Shown here: positions 10,182-19,498 of the stretch, in pieces | How positions within the stretch are numbered: the first letter of the stretch is position 1 | Layout of the letters: the number at the start of each line of letters is the position of its first letter | Origin: Prochlorococcus sp. AG-363-P01 | GTDB taxonomy: Bacteria; Cyanobacteriota; Cyanobacteriia; PCC-6307; Cyanobiaceae | DNA: 64,000 bases | Assembly (NCBI GenBank): GCA_003278225.1 | Contig: QCGC01000005.1 | Coordinates: 1-64,000, forward strand | Direction of reading: 5' to 3' | The notes under the pieces: model-generated | Database searches by the model: none | Seen by the model: the letters and a program-made list of their open reading frames with translations, nothing else | Told to the model about the DNA's origin: nothing | Position numbers and translations under genes: made by a program

Positions 10182-11564
10182 TCAAAATTTTCCTTCTGCT
10201 ATTGGAAAAAAAATGATCATCGCACTGTCGCCCCGTCGAGTCAGCCTACCGCCCAAACTGGCTAATAAGCGTTGCGTAGCAGCCTGGGTCAGCTGGAGGC
10301 TCCCTGTACTTGGATTCCAACTGAGTACAGGACCAAGGTCAGAATGATTCTCAATTTGTAAATGCTTCGATTCCGGAACATTTGAGGAGTGACTAACAAT
10401 CTTGAGTTTCAAACGCTGACCTGCAGCACGAAGTTCTAACAAAAGACTGCCTCCAGTTTGCAAGGCCCTACTATTCCGATCTATTAAGCCCCCAAGCATT
10501 AATTCCAGTCTCGTTGGATCGCTAAGAACATGTGGCAAGTCCGGAGATATATCCAGATGCAGTTTGATGCCGCGCCGTTCAACTTGTTGACTCCAAATAG
10601 GATGTAGCATTTCAAGCATTTTACCTAAATCTGTACTGGCAAGCCTCGATTCACCTGGTTGCTCCCGTTGCAGCTCGACAGCATTAAAAATCAAACCAAA
10701 CCTATCAATTTGCTCGGTGCACTCTGAATCAATTTGACCAAGCCGATTTATGACCAGTTTCGGAAGATCTTTTCGCTTAAGCAGCGAGCGTATCAATGTT
10801 CGAATTGTTGCAAGAGGAGTTCTAATTTCATGAGTCAAAGCTTCCAAAAGAGTTAAATCACTACTTGAATCATTTTCATGCTGTTTACCAGTGGTTTTTT
10901 CAGGCAAAGTCTGAACTGTTAGGCGTGCAGCAGTACCAGCCAACCTTGACGAAAGAAGAGGCCAAAACATGTCCTGAATTGAATCATTGCTGCGCAAATC
11001 ACCTAAACCTGCTAATGCTTCACGCAGCTCATAGGCCTGTTCAGGATTCTCCTCATTAATTCTCATATCAAGTATTTGCATAAGATCTCTAAAGGTTTCA
11101 GGATCACTGCGCATAAGCAGATTCCTTTGCCCAGGAGGTCCTTGCAACGCAAGTGCAACTTGAACCTCGGGAGTAATAATCATTAGCAAAGGGTCATGAC
11201 CATCTTCATCACGAAGAGGCAGACGGATATAACTACCTATTCCTGCTTGAGCGGTTTCATTTGTTGACCCAACTCCTCGATTCGAAGGCAATGCAACAGG
11301 GTATGGAGAGTAAAGAGTTTGCAGTGTTTCGGGAGCCCAAACCCACCCTTTGAGTCGATCAAGTAATCGGGGATCATAAAGAGGTGGTAAGGGAGATGCA
11401 AGCCAAAGACCTTGATTCAATTCCATAGGGCCCAAAATCTCATCCTGCAAAGTTGCAAGAGCACCCCACCACAATCTACGAACAGTTGGTTCATCAACTC
11501 TTCCTTTTGGAACGTCTTGAGCCATTCGAGCTTGAATGGCAGTTAAGGAGATTTGAGAACTCAC
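10182..11564 (-). CDS. sensor histidine kinase with degenerate ATP-binding domain
   Basis: A 460-residue soluble protein. The N-terminal half (1-210) is an uncharacterised sensor region without membrane segments. A HisKA dimerisation helix follows with the phospho-acceptor box LLEALTHEIRTPLATIRT (about 235-252). The C-terminal part has the HATPase outline, but the N-box is altered (GGLIDRNSRAL) and the DxGxG nucleotide-binding box is not recognisable. It may bind ATP poorly or act as a phosphotransfer or scaffold protein. It starts with GTG overlapping the rodA stop (GTGA), making it the third gene of mrp-rodA-HK. The partner response regulator is not in the window. Confidence 0.8.
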   Translation of the reverse strand: MSSQISLTAIQARMAQDVPKGRVDEPTVRRLWWGALATLQDEILGPMELNQGLWLASPLPPLYDPRLLDRLKGWVWAPETLQTLYSPYPVALPSNRGVGSTNETAQAGIGSYIRLPLRDEDGHDPLLMIITPEVQVALALQGPPGQRNLLMRSDPETFRDLMQILDMRINEENPEQAYELREALAGLGDLRSNDSIQDMFWPLLSSRLAGTAARLTVQTLPEKTTGKQHENDSSSDLTLLEALTHEIRTPLATIRTLIRSLLKRKDLPKLVINRLGQIDSECTEQIDRFGLIFNAVELQREQPGESRLASTDLGKMLEMLHPIWSQQVERRGIKLHLDISPDLPHVLSDPTRLELMLGGLIDRNSRALQTGGSLLLELRAAGQRLKLKIVSHSSNVPESKHLQIENHSDLGPVLSWNPSTGSLQLTQAATQRLLASLGGRLTRRGDSAMIIFFPIAEGKF

Positions 11565-12841
11565 CAGTTTCTGCTAGCTGAATACCCACGCCGAGCTACA
11601 GAAAGACAAAAACCTATAGCAATAAAATTCACTAATAGCGCACTACGTCCATAGCTCATAAAAGGTAAAGGAATTCCAGTAACAGGGCCCAGACCAATAG
11701 TCATAAAAATATTTACCATTACTTGGAATACCAGCATGGCCAATACACCAACTACGACAAGAGATTCAAAATCAGTCCGTGCTTCTCTTGCGACAGCCAA
11801 AAGCCTAACCATCAAACAAAAGAAACCAACGACGACGAACATTGTTCCAAAGAAACCTACTTCCTCACCTAAAGCACTAAAAATAAAGTCCGTATGCTGT
11901 TCAGGAATAAAGCGCAATTTAGTAAGTTGGCCTTGTAACAAACCAGTTCCCCATAAACCACCTGATCCAATGCCAACTGTGCTTTGAAGTAAGTGGTAAC
12001 CACCACCTAAAGGATCTTTAGCTGGATCAAGAAATAAAACCAAACGATCTCTTTGATAGTCCTGTAAGCCATTAAGCCATAACCAAGGAGTAAACCAAGC
12101 AATTGCACAATGAGCAATCATAGAAATCGCAGCTGCCAGTTTTCTTTTTGGTAAAGATCGATAAGCCAACAAAACAACTAATGGGATCCAAATCAAAAGA
12201 GCACCAGGGAATAAACCTGCTAGGAGTGCAGTTAAAGTTGCTGAAAAACTAAGTAAAATCCACTCCAATCGCATTCCTGACCAGTAAAGCATTATTAACA
12301 GTACAGCACCAAAAACCAAAGATGTGCCTAAATCTGGCTGAAAAAATACTAATAACCAAGGGATTATAATTACACTGAAAGGCTTCAACAAATTCTTGGG
12401 ATGTCTAATTTGATGGCCATCCAAAACAGCTGCTAAAGTTAAAATAACAATTAACTTTGCAAATTCTGAGGGTTGAACATTAAATCCAAAAATATTCAAC
12501 CATCTTTGTGCACCCAAAGCTGATGTCCCAATTATTCTAACGGCCAACAAACTGAAAATCGAGAAAAAATAAAGAGGTATTAAAAATGGCCTAATCCTTT
12601 CTAATGAAATATTTGCAAAGCCTGTCGCGATCAAAAGACCTATGCAAGCAATTATTAAGTGCTGATGCCAATCAGCATAAGATGCATTTCTCTGTGTACT
12701 TGCTATCAAAAAACTTGCAAGAATGACTAATAAAGAGGGAATGCCCCATAAAATAAATTCAGTTTTTTTTAAAGTATTTCTTAAACGGCCAGGTCTTCCC
12801 CAATATTTGCTCCTCCGCCTTAAGTCAAAGCTTAAAGGCAT
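11561..12841 (-). CDS. rodA: rod-shape-determining peptidoglycan glycosyltransferase RodA (SEDS family)
   Basis: SEDS-family lipid II polymerase that works with a class B PBP in side-wall peptidoglycan synthesis. About ten hydrophobic segments are visible. Family motifs include GAQRWLNIFGFNVQPSEFAKL, FFQPDLGTSLV, DPLGGGYHLLQSTVGIGSGG, FSALGEEVGFFG and the C-terminal PFMSYGRSAL. These mark the RodA/FtsW group, and the gene's setting and sequence favour RodA. The ATG at 12841 lies 2 nt after the mrp stop; a TTG two codons earlier (12847) would give a 4-nt overlap and cannot be excluded. Confidence 0.93.
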   Translation of the reverse strand: MPLSFDLRRRSKYWGRPGRLRNTLKKTEFILWGIPSLLVILASFLIASTQRNASYADWHQHLIIACIGLLIATGFANISLERIRPFLIPLYFFSIFSLLAVRIIGTSALGAQRWLNIFGFNVQPSEFAKLIVILTLAAVLDGHQIRHPKNLLKPFSVIIIPWLLVFFQPDLGTSLVFGAVLLIMLYWSGMRLEWILLSFSATLTALLAGLFPGALLIWIPLVVLLAYRSLPKRKLAAAISMIAHCAIAWFTPWLWLNGLQDYQRDRLVLFLDPAKDPLGGGYHLLQSTVGIGSGGLWGTGLLQGQLTKLRFIPEQHTDFIFSALGEEVGFFGTMFVVVGFFCLMVRLLAVAREARTDFESLVVVGVLAMLVFQVMVNIFMTIGLGPVTGIPLPFMSYGRSALLVNFIAIGFCLSVARRGYSASRNW

Positions 12842-12843
12842 AA

Positions 12844-13923
12844 TCAAGTTAAATTAAATACATTATTTCTAAGATTATTGGCAAGATTCCTAAAAACCTT
12901 AGAACTAATGGAATCAGGTTGGTAATGAACTATTGGTTGTCCTTCATTTCCACCCTGTTGCACAGGCATCTCAAGAGGAATCTGAGCTAATAGAGAAACG
13001 TTATTTTCATCAGCCAACTGCTTGCCTCCACCAACACCAAATAGAGGGTAACTTTTGTCTGGAAAATCAGGTGGCACAAATGCTGTCATATTTTCAACAA
13101 CCCCAAGAATTGGAATATCCATTTGCCTAAACATTGCCAATCCCCGTCTTGCATCCTGCAATGAAACCATCTGAGGCGTAGTAACTATGACCACCCCTGC
13201 CATAGGAACTGCTTGCGCCAGAGAAAGCTGGGCATCTCCAGTTCCAGGAGGTAAATCCACAACCAACACGTCTCTTGTCCCCCAACATGCTTGATAAAGA
13301 AATTGTCTAATAATTCCATTAAGCATCGGACCACGCCAAATCACAGGTTGACTCTCATCAATCAGTAGTCCCATTGAAACCATTCCAATCCCACAACTTT
13401 CTATTGGGACAATTTGTTGATCCGCTCCACTCCCTATGACTTCAGGTGCGCAATTAGCAACTCCGAGCATTATCGGGATATTGGGACCATATATATCTGC
13501 ATCAAGTAATCCCACTTGAAGTCCTGTCTGAGCAAGTGCACAAGCCAAGTTCACAGCAACAGTACTTTTTCCAACTCCTCCTTTCCCACTACTTACGGCT
13601 ATCACTTTTTTTACCCCAGGTATTTCCTGAAGTTGACCAGACGAACCATGCCCAGCTTGACCAATAGGTGATTGACTAGTTGGGGAATTCTTAATCTCTA
13701 TCTGAACCTCATTAATATCTTTAAGTTCCAATAAAGCCTTTCTAATTTCTTGAGCTATTCGGTCTCTTTGGCTCAGTGCAAAATCAGGCAACCCTAATCT
13801 CAAAATAACCTTAGGAGGATTCACTCTTATTTGATCAATCCAGCCAAGCTCCCCTACTGAACGACCACTTCCAGAGTCTTTTACGTTATTCAGGGCTATT
13901 TGTGCGTCTTCAGCAAGTGTCAT
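12844..13923 (-). CDS. mrp: Mrp/ApbC/NBP35-type iron-sulfur carrier P-loop ATPase
   Basis: A 359-residue cytosolic ATPase that carries Fe-S clusters to apo-proteins. An N-terminal MIP18/DUF59-like domain (about 1-90, LGWIDQIRVNPPKVILRL) is joined to a ParA/Mrp domain with the deviant Walker A SSGKGGVGKST, DADIYGPNIP, the VVDLPPGTGDAQLS Walker B region and VVENMTAFVPPD. In many Mrp proteins the VENM segment is followed by a CxxC metal site; here VENMTAFVPPDF has no such pair, so cluster binding would need other ligands. It heads the mrp-rodA-HK run and is divergent from hemF. Confidence 0.93.
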   Translation of the reverse strand: MTLAEDAQIALNNVKDSGSGRSVGELGWIDQIRVNPPKVILRLGLPDFALSQRDRIAQEIRKALLELKDINEVQIEIKNSPTSQSPIGQAGHGSSGQLQEIPGVKKVIAVSSGKGGVGKSTVAVNLACALAQTGLQVGLLDADIYGPNIPIMLGVANCAPEVIGSGADQQIVPIESCGIGMVSMGLLIDESQPVIWRGPMLNGIIRQFLYQACWGTRDVLVVDLPPGTGDAQLSLAQAVPMAGVVIVTTPQMVSLQDARRGLAMFRQMDIPILGVVENMTAFVPPDFPDKSYPLFGVGGGKQLADENNVSLLAQIPLEMPVQQGGNEGQPIVHYQPDSISSKVFRNLANNLRNNVFNLT

Positions 13924-14047
13924 TCCTTTCAGGCTGGCAGCCTTAATTTTACGGGGGGTAAAATCCTATGAATTAGTCTGCACAAATACAATGATTATTT
14001 TTAAAAGGCTTTCAAGAAACTAACAAACTTCACTCAACTGAATTGCA

Positions 14048-15163
14048 ATGTTCCGCACCTTGACCAATTTTCTTACCAAGGCATCACCTAAAAGAGAACC
14101 TAAGGAAGTTTCTAATAAATCACCAATAAATCAAACAATCTCAATACCCCCTGAAAATTCTCGAGAGAGAGCAAGACAATTGGTACTAGGACTCCAAGAT
14201 GACATCTGCGCAGGTTTAGAGAAGACTGATGGGCAAGGAAAGTTCGAAGAAGAGACTTGGACCAGACCTGAGGGAGGAGGAGGCCGATCTCGAGTAATGA
14301 GTGAAGGAAAAATATTTGAACAAGGTGGCGTTAATTTCTCAGAGGTAGAAGGAAATGAATTACCACCATCCATACTTAATCAAAGACCAGAAGCAAAAGG
14401 GCACAGTTGGTTTGCAACAGGAACATCAATGGTTCTTCATCCTCGCAATCCATATATCCCAACAGTTCATTTAAATTATCGTTACTTCGAAGCCGGACCT
14501 GTTTGGTGGTTTGGGGGCGGTGCTGATCTGACACCATTTTATCCGTATTTAGAAGATGCACGTCATTTCCACAAAGTTCACAAGAAAGCTTGTGACTCAG
14601 TAAATCCAGAATTTCATAAAGTCTTTAAACCTTGGTGTGATGAATATTTTTTCCTTAAGCACCGACAAGAAACCCGTGGGATAGGGGGGATTTTTTATGA
14701 CTATCAAGATGGGTCAGGAGTGCTATATAAAGGGCAAAATCCCGATGGTCCTGCTGCAAAGATTTCCAATCAGATAGGGACATGCACGCAAACATGGGAA
14801 CAACTTTTTTCTTTAGCCCAAGCCTGTGGGCAAGCCTTTTTACCCTCTTATATACCAATCATCAATAAGCGTGGAGATAAATCCTATGGAGAAAGAGAAA
14901 GACAATTTCAACTATATCGACGAGGACGTTATGTCGAATTTAATCTCGTTTGGGATCGCGGCACTATCTTTGGATTACAGACAAATGGTAGAACCGAATC
15001 AATTTTAATGTCGTTACCACCTCTCGCACGATGGGAGTATGGCTACTCAGCACCATCAAACTCGAGAGAAGCATTGCTAACTGAGCTCTTCACCAAGCCA
15101 CAAAACTGGTCTAGTGATGACTCACTTGTTGAGAAATGTGCTCAATATGATGCTCTTGATTAA
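14048..15163 (+). CDS. hemF: oxygen-dependent coproporphyrinogen III oxidase
   Basis: Oxidatively decarboxylates coproporphyrinogen III to protoporphyrinogen IX with O2, feeding heme and chlorophyll synthesis. The 371 residues include a poorly conserved 45-residue N-terminal lead followed by the full enzyme: [69 protein letters not shown] and [14 protein letters not shown]. Its last 53 nt overlap the 3' end of the convergent amidase-like gene. Confidence 0.97.
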   Translation: MFRTLTNFLTKASPKREPKEVSNKSPINQTISIPPENSRERARQLVLGLQDDICAGLEKTDGQGKFEEETWTRPEGGGGRSRVMSEGKIFEQGGVNFSEVEGNELPPSILNQRPEAKGHSWFATGTSMVLHPRNPYIPTVHLNYRYFEAGPVWWFGGGADLTPFYPYLEDARHFHKVHKKACDSVNPEFHKVFKPWCDEYFFLKHRQETRGIGGIFYDYQDGSGVLYKGQNPDGPAAKISNQIGTCTQTWEQLFSLAQACGQAFLPSYIPIINKRGDKSYGERERQFQLYRRGRYVEFNLVWDRGTIFGLQTNGRTESILMSLPPLARWEYGYSAPSNSREALLTELFTKPQNWSSDDSLVEKCAQYDALD

Positions 15164-15935
15164 AAATTAGTTTTTTATCTAAGCCTAAGACAAGTGCATT
15201 TACAACCTTCATAGCCAAGTCTTGCAAAAGTTTTTTACTAGAAATTGGATCTCGAAGGCCTGCCTCCAAATCACCTTCTAGTTTGCCTATTTCCAAAATC
15301 CTGATACCTCGTCTAGCAGCCCCAAGCCCTCCACGAAAGAAAATTGGATAACGTCCGAAAGTTCTTGCCAAGCTTTCATCAACAGTATTTAACCCACTAG
15401 AAACTGCGGGAATCAAGCCGGATCCCAACCCATATTCCCCATAAGCATCAAAATGTATCTCTAATGAATACCCACCTTTGCGTGCATGTTCAGATCCCAC
15501 CGACCAATTTGTCCTTGGATCATTCGCATCTGGAATATTGCGTTCACCAGGATCATAAGAATTGATATTTAGACCCATTTCTTGGCCTACCCGAACAATG
15601 GCATCACGCATCCTCAAATTCCAATACAACTCATCGCTCATTGAAGTATCCATTGGAGCCATCCCATTTAGATCAACAGCTTCTCCACGAGTTCCAGAAC
15701 CTGCAATCCCTTGAGAATCTGCGTGACCTGCAAAGATCAAAAAAGATAATGATGGAGAAACTTCCAAATCCCCAATCCATTTACTATTTAAATCCTCTCT
15801 CAATACGAAAAGAGAGTCTGAATTACTCGAAAATGACTTTTCAAAAAAAGTTTTCCAATCAGACAAAAAGAATATGATCACAACAGTTAGGCTTGAAACG
15901 ATTGTATACCTATTGAAAAAAGATTTCCACTTCAT
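15111..15935 (-). CDS. membrane-anchored N-acetylmuramoyl-L-alanine amidase-like protein
   Basis: A 274-residue protein with one N-terminal hydrophobic helix (about 10-27), so probably anchored outside the plasma membrane. The rest resembles a zinc amidase_3 fold: [11 protein letters not shown] (first zinc His), a mid-protein [10 protein letters not shown] (second His and nearby acid) and a C-terminal [12 protein letters not shown] where the catalytic Glu is expected. If right, it would cut the amide between muramic acid and the stem peptide. The match is by motif only, and substrate specificity is uncertain. It overlaps hemF by 53 nt at the 3' ends and lies 3 nt after the CCB1-like gene. Confidence 0.55.
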   Translation of the reverse strand: MKWKSFFNRYTIVSSLTVVIIFFLSDWKTFFEKSFSSNSDSLFVLREDLNSKWIGDLEVSPSLSFLIFAGHADSQGIAGSGTRGEAVDLNGMAPMDTSMSDELYWNLRMRDAIVRVGQEMGLNINSYDPGERNIPDANDPRTNWSVGSEHARKGGYSLEIHFDAYGEYGLGSGLIPAVSSGLNTVDESLARTFGRYPIFFRGGLGAARRGIRILEIGKLEGDLEAGLRDPISSKKLLQDLAMKVVNALVLGLDKKLIFNQEHHIEHISQQVSHH

Positions 15936-15938
15936 AAA

Positions 15939-16490
15939 TTAAATCGGAGAAGAAAGCAGAGACCCATCACTAGACAAGTCAAGTTTCTTAGAAAGCTCTA
16001 ATTCCATAGCAATCAATTCATCTCGATGAGCTCTAATACGCAAAACACTTTCATTACTTTCAGCAGAACTCACTAATCGAAGCTCTAAAGATTCAACTCG
16101 AGCTGCTCTGCGTCGATAGATAAAGCCCGCCAACGGTCCACCTAATATTGCCAGCAATAGCGGCCACCAGCCAAGCAAAGGATATAACTGTCGAATAACT
16201 AATCCCAAGCAAGCTGACCCCAGAGCTCCAAATATTGAAAGGAGAACTGCCAAAGTTCCACTAGATGCAACACTCCCTTGGAAACGAAGTACCTGCCTAT
16301 CTGCATCTCCTCCATTGTTTTTCCAGCCCCTCTGTTCCAACCAAATACTTACAGCATTAAGAACTTCTAATGGAGGCAATGACGAATGAACATCCACTAC
16401 TGTAGTTCGATCCTTACTAGCAGCTCGAAGAAAAAAAACCAATCCAATTGCCAACAAAAAAGTTAACAAAAGTACGGATGAGAAACCCAT
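15939..16490 (-). CDS. CCB1-like cytochrome b6f cofactor assembly protein (DUF3529)
   Basis: A 183-residue membrane protein with an N-terminal helix (LLLTFLLAIGLVFFLRAASKD), a short soluble part with LEQRGW, and a central pair of hydrophobic helices (about 75-125) followed by a basic RRRAARVE stretch. The start, FFLRAASKDRT, and the overall plan match cyanobacterial CCB1 proteins, which help attach heme c(i) to cytochrome b6. The assignment rests on recalled family features. It sits 3 nt upstream of the amidase-like gene. Confidence 0.6.
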   Translation of the reverse strand: MGFSSVLLLTFLLAIGLVFFLRAASKDRTTVVDVHSSLPPLEVLNAVSIWLEQRGWKNNGGDADRQVLRFQGSVASSGTLAVLLSIFGALGSACLGLVIRQLYPLLGWWPLLLAILGGPLAGFIYRRRAARVESLELRLVSSAESNESVLRIRAHRDELIAMELELSKKLDLSSDGSLLSSPI

Positions 16491-16721
16491 GTAAATTCAA
16501 AATTAATGTATAAAAGATTGGCTTAACGTTCTAAAGCTTGAAAAAGCTTAGATGAAATGAGTACAGATGCTTTCATTAGTTACGTTGAACAAGCTAAGAC
16601 TAACTAAAAAAGTCAAATCCTGTTCTCAATTAAAGTTAGAAAATTGCCAATCTGAGATCTTTTAATGAAATCATTAAGCATTTCTTAGCTATAAGGTCAT
16701 ATATAAAAGCTATTGAATTGC

Positions 16722-17369
16722 ATGATGGTTGAATTCTCTCCGACTCCTAAAAGTTTCTCTATCTTCAGCCAAGATCTTGATGAAGCTAGTACAAGTCAAT
16801 TCCAGCAAGCTTCTGAACTCGCAATCGATACAGAAGCCATGGGATTAATTCATGGGCGAGACCGCCTTTGCCTAGTGCAAATTTGTGACCCAAAGGACAA
16901 CGTGGCCTGTGTAAGAATCGACATCAATCAAAAACTAGCTCCACGTTTAAAACTCGTCTTAGAAAACACTGCTATTACAAAAGTATTTCATTTTGCTCGC
17001 TTTGACGTAGCTGCCTTAGCCAATGGACTTGATATAAAAGTAAAGCCTATTTTCTGCACAAAAATAGCTAGCAAAATTGGACGTACATATAGTCCCAGGC
17101 ACGGTCTTAAGGAAGTCATCATGGAACTATTAGGAGTAGAACTAGACAAACAAGCACAAAGTAGTGACTGGGGACGATCAGAAGATCTAAGTGAAAAGCA
17201 ATTGATGTACGCAGCTAATGATGTGCGGTATCTACTTAGCGCGAAAAAAAAGCTTGAGGGAATATTAAAAAGGGAAGGTCGCTTGGAATTGGCCCAAGAT
17301 TGTTTTCGTTGTATCCCAGTCTTTGCAGAACTAGATCGACAGAGATATACCCAAATTTTTGAGCATTAA
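16722..17369 (+). CDS. rnd: ribonuclease D-like 3'-5' exonuclease
   Basis: A 215-residue DEDDy exonuclease domain without the HRDC extension of E. coli RNase D, the short form common in cyanobacteria. The acidic residues are seen in AIDTEAMGL (D-x-E), HFARFDVAAL, and YAANDVRYLL (Y-x3-D). It probably trims RNA 3' ends, though the substrates are not known. Two adjacent ATGs (16722, 16725) can start it; the frame also has a TTG at 16713. Confidence 0.88.
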   Translation: MMVEFSPTPKSFSIFSQDLDEASTSQFQQASELAIDTEAMGLIHGRDRLCLVQICDPKDNVACVRIDINQKLAPRLKLVLENTAITKVFHFARFDVAALANGLDIKVKPIFCTKIASKIGRTYSPRHGLKEVIMELLGVELDKQAQSSDWGRSEDLSEKQLMYAANDVRYLLSAKKKLEGILKREGRLELAQDCFRCIPVFAELDRQRYTQIFEH

Positions 17370-17386
17370 AAATTCTTTTCAATGCC

Positions 17387-17656
17387 TTAGTCTTCAATCA
17401 TAAAGTTCTCTTCTTCGGCCAATGCAGTTAACAAATGATCTAACTGTGTAGAAGAAGAAATTCCTTCTGATTCTTGCCGGGAACGTGCTTCATTTAATAA
17501 TCGTTCCGCAATAGTTTTTTTAGAGGTCAAGTCTTTTAGACCTTCACGAGCAACAGCCAATTCAACTTGTCTCCTTGCAGAAGCAAGACTGATGCTTAGA
17601 CAACTAGCTAAATCAGCACAAAGCTTCATATACCCATGATCTTCTATAGGTGCCAT
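17387..17656 (-). CDS. small conserved-looking hypothetical protein
   Basis: An 89-residue acidic, mostly helical protein with no membrane segment and no motif I can name. It holds helix-turn-helix-like spacing in CADLASCLSISLASARRQVELAV and ends in an acidic tail (ALAEEENFMIED). It lies 17 nt from the 3' end of the rnd-like gene (convergent) and 60 nt downstream of the LpxB-related gene's region on the same strand. The ATG is at 17656. Coding is supported by its compact position and protein-like composition; function is unknown. Confidence 0.6.
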   Translation of the reverse strand: MAPIEDHGYMKLCADLASCLSISLASARRQVELAVAREGLKDLTSKKTIAERLLNEARSRQESEGISSSTQLDHLLTALAEEENFMIED

Positions 17657-17715
17657 CAAAAAAAAACATAGAAGTTAAGTATCTCTCTTCAAAGGCCCAG
17701 TCTTTCAAGAAATTA

Positions 17716-18987
17716 TCAATGACCTAATAAAAGTTTCGAAATTAAAGCTGCCAAAGCAGCACTTCCCCCTTGCAGGCCCATTCTTCTTAGACCAACACTC
17801 CCTATATTCTGGCGAAGTGAGTGGTCATTTAATAGTATTTCTATACGTTCAGCCAACAATTCTGGACTTCTGCAGACCGTTACTGCCCCGCCAAGCAAAC
17901 GACTTTGTCGAACAGCAAACTTTCTCTTGAATTGAGGCCCTTCTCCTGGCAGGGACAAGGCAGGAATACCAAGTCCAACCAATTGCTCTGTTGCAGTACC
18001 CGCAGTGGCTAGGCCAATTTCGGCCCATGAAGCCCAAAGGCTGAACTTACCTTCTGCAATGAGTAAATTTGATGAGCCTTTCGTCCAAGAACTTTGGGCA
18101 TCTATTTGATTACTCAAAAAAGAAGATCGTTGATACCCCAATCCTGATAAAACATCTTCCAGTTCCTTTGCCGAAGGTTCTGAGCCCAATGCAACCAAAA
18201 TAATGATAGGGGTTTGGCACTTAACCAATGAGCTAGCCGTGATTAGCCTCTGAAAATTCCTCTTGGCCTCCACAGCACGACTGCCACAAAGCAATAACAA
18301 GCGCCGAAAAGGTTTTATAGATTCAGGAAGAGAAAGTTTGTGCAGGCCATCCATCATTGGATTGCCAGGTGATTGAGCTGCAACTCCTTTTTTTCTTAAG
18401 CCTCTAGCAGTCAACTGATCGCGTACAGCAACCAATTTGCAGCGAGAAGATCGCATAAATGCATATTCCCATGGTTCCCACTCAGTCCCTTTCAAACAAT
18501 GGTAATAATCACTGATATCAGAACCTAAACAACTCCGCCAGGTGTAATCACTCTTCGGAGTTCCTATAAATCCAAAAGAGGCTCCACTTGACCATGCAAA
18601 AAATAATGGGAGCAAATCACCTACCGCAATAATTAGTGTTCTTCTATGGGCAGTACTTCGCACAAAACACCATTGATTCCAAGTGACCTGAAAAAGTCCT
18701 GCAGCAATATCAGCAATCATTCCACGTAAACTCTGATTACTAAAGCCGCCACTTGGTAAACGCATAGACGGACCAACTATTCGCAACCAACCCTCAGAAA
18801 CTGCAGATCTAAAGGCTTTACCCTCTCCAACCAATACCAAAACTTCTAGAGAAAGACTAGGGATAAGTTCATGTAGAGCTCGAAGAATCTGTAGGGTTAT
18901 TAAGTCTTCACCATGTCCATTCGAAAGAAATAACAGATTCTCAGTGAAGTGACTGATACGATCCGCTAAAGGGAGTGAAAATTCCAT
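17716..18987 (-). CDS. lipid-A-disaccharide synthase-related protein (cyanobacterial LpxB-like family)
   Basis: A 423-residue protein from the ATG at 18987. It begins with the family mark LLFLSNGHGEDLITLQIL and has SPGNPMMDGL in the middle, a C-terminal AEIGLATAGTATEQLVGLGIPALSLPG nucleotide-sugar type motif and GGAVTVC. It matches the cyanobacterial LpxB-related group, distantly GT19-like; the actual glycosyl acceptor is not established. The open frame runs another 46 codons upstream, but those lie across tRNA-Cys and are not coding. The ATG is 3 nt from the divergent tRNA. Confidence 0.85.
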   Translation of the reverse strand: MEFSLPLADRISHFTENLLFLSNGHGEDLITLQILRALHELIPSLSLEVLVLVGEGKAFRSAVSEGWLRIVGPSMRLPSGGFSNQSLRGMIADIAAGLFQVTWNQWCFVRSTAHRRTLIIAVGDLLPLFFAWSSGASFGFIGTPKSDYTWRSCLGSDISDYYHCLKGTEWEPWEYAFMRSSRCKLVAVRDQLTARGLRKKGVAAQSPGNPMMDGLHKLSLPESIKPFRRLLLLCGSRAVEAKRNFQRLITASSLVKCQTPIIILVALGSEPSAKELEDVLSGLGYQRSSFLSNQIDAQSSWTKGSSNLLIAEGKFSLWASWAEIGLATAGTATEQLVGLGIPALSLPGEGPQFKRKFAVRQSRLLGGAVTVCRSPELLAERIEILLNDHSLRQNIGSVGLRRMGLQGGSAALAALISKLLLGH

Positions 18988-18990
18988 AGT

Positions 18991-19061
18991 GGCGGCATGG
19001 CCAAGCGGTAAGGCAGAGGATTGCAAATCCTTTATCCCCAGTTCGAATCTGGGTGCCGCCT
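18991..19061 (+). tRNA. tRNA-Cys(GCA)
   Basis: A 71-nt cloverleaf: acceptor GGCGGCA pairs with TGCCGCC, anticodon stem GAGGA/TCCTT with loop TTGCAAA (anticodon GCA), T-arm CCCAG-TTCGAAT-CTGGG, discriminator T, no encoded CCA. It marks the left border of the accessory island, a common integration target position; integrase remains lie 1.9 kb downstream. Confidence 0.96.
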
Positions 19062-19125
19062 TCTTACCTTTCCCGCAGATCAACTGCAGGAACTCAATTA
19101 TTAGATCTCTCTTCCTAATTCTCAC

Positions 19126-19281
19126 GGTAGGTAACCGGTAGGTAAGTCAGTTCGCGACTTAGTGAACCTATAGGTCCAATTCTTACCTACCAACACGCAA
19201 AAAGACACTCTCTGACTGGAACCAATCCAGATGATCTTTTGCTGTGAAATAACCGCCATCTAAAAGTCCATTGGTAGGTAA
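19126..19281. repeat. four copies of the 9-mer GGTAGGTAA in 156 bp
   Basis: GGTAGGTAA occurs at 19126-19134, 19137-19145 and 19273-19281 on the plus strand, and inverted (TTACCTACC) at 19183-19191. The first two are 2 nt apart (11-nt period, one helical turn). They start 65 nt after tRNA-Cys. They could be recombinase or regulator arm sites of the decayed element, or simple leftover repeats. Copy positions are read directly; the role is inference. Confidence 0.7.
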
Positions 19282-19336
19282 TCAGGGTCTATTGCTGTAC
19301 AAATACCCAAGGATAATTTTGACCTCTTCAAATTTT

Positions 19337-19498
19337 CTAGTACTCATCCCTCTCATCCTGTAGTTCAGTGCTTGATAGGGAGTTATAGAAACCCCTCCAC
19401 TTCTTTTCTGAGTTGAGGTCAGTGGCAACTAAGGTCCCCAACAGGTTTATTGCCTCTTTTTGGTTAAAGGATTTTCCGTCATCTGAAGTGTGAATTAT
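19337..19498 (-). pseudogene. gene fragment, C-terminal part of an unknown island protein
   Basis: After an in-frame stop (19499-19501) the minus strand encodes 53 protein-like residues, including HTSDDGKSFNQKEAINLLG and KKWRGFYNSLSS, and then stops at 19337. There is no ATG or GTG near its beginning, so it looks like the tail of a truncated gene. A shorter fragment follows in another frame at about 19198-19296 (GLLDGGYFTAKDHLDWFQSE...). I do not recognise the parent family. The charged, balanced composition differs from the surrounding A+T-rich filler. Confidence 0.4.

Noticed and set aside
18988..19125. N-terminal extension of the LpxB-related protein
   Set aside because: The open frame crosses tRNA-Cys; the family start (LLFLSNGHGED) fits the ATG at 18987.
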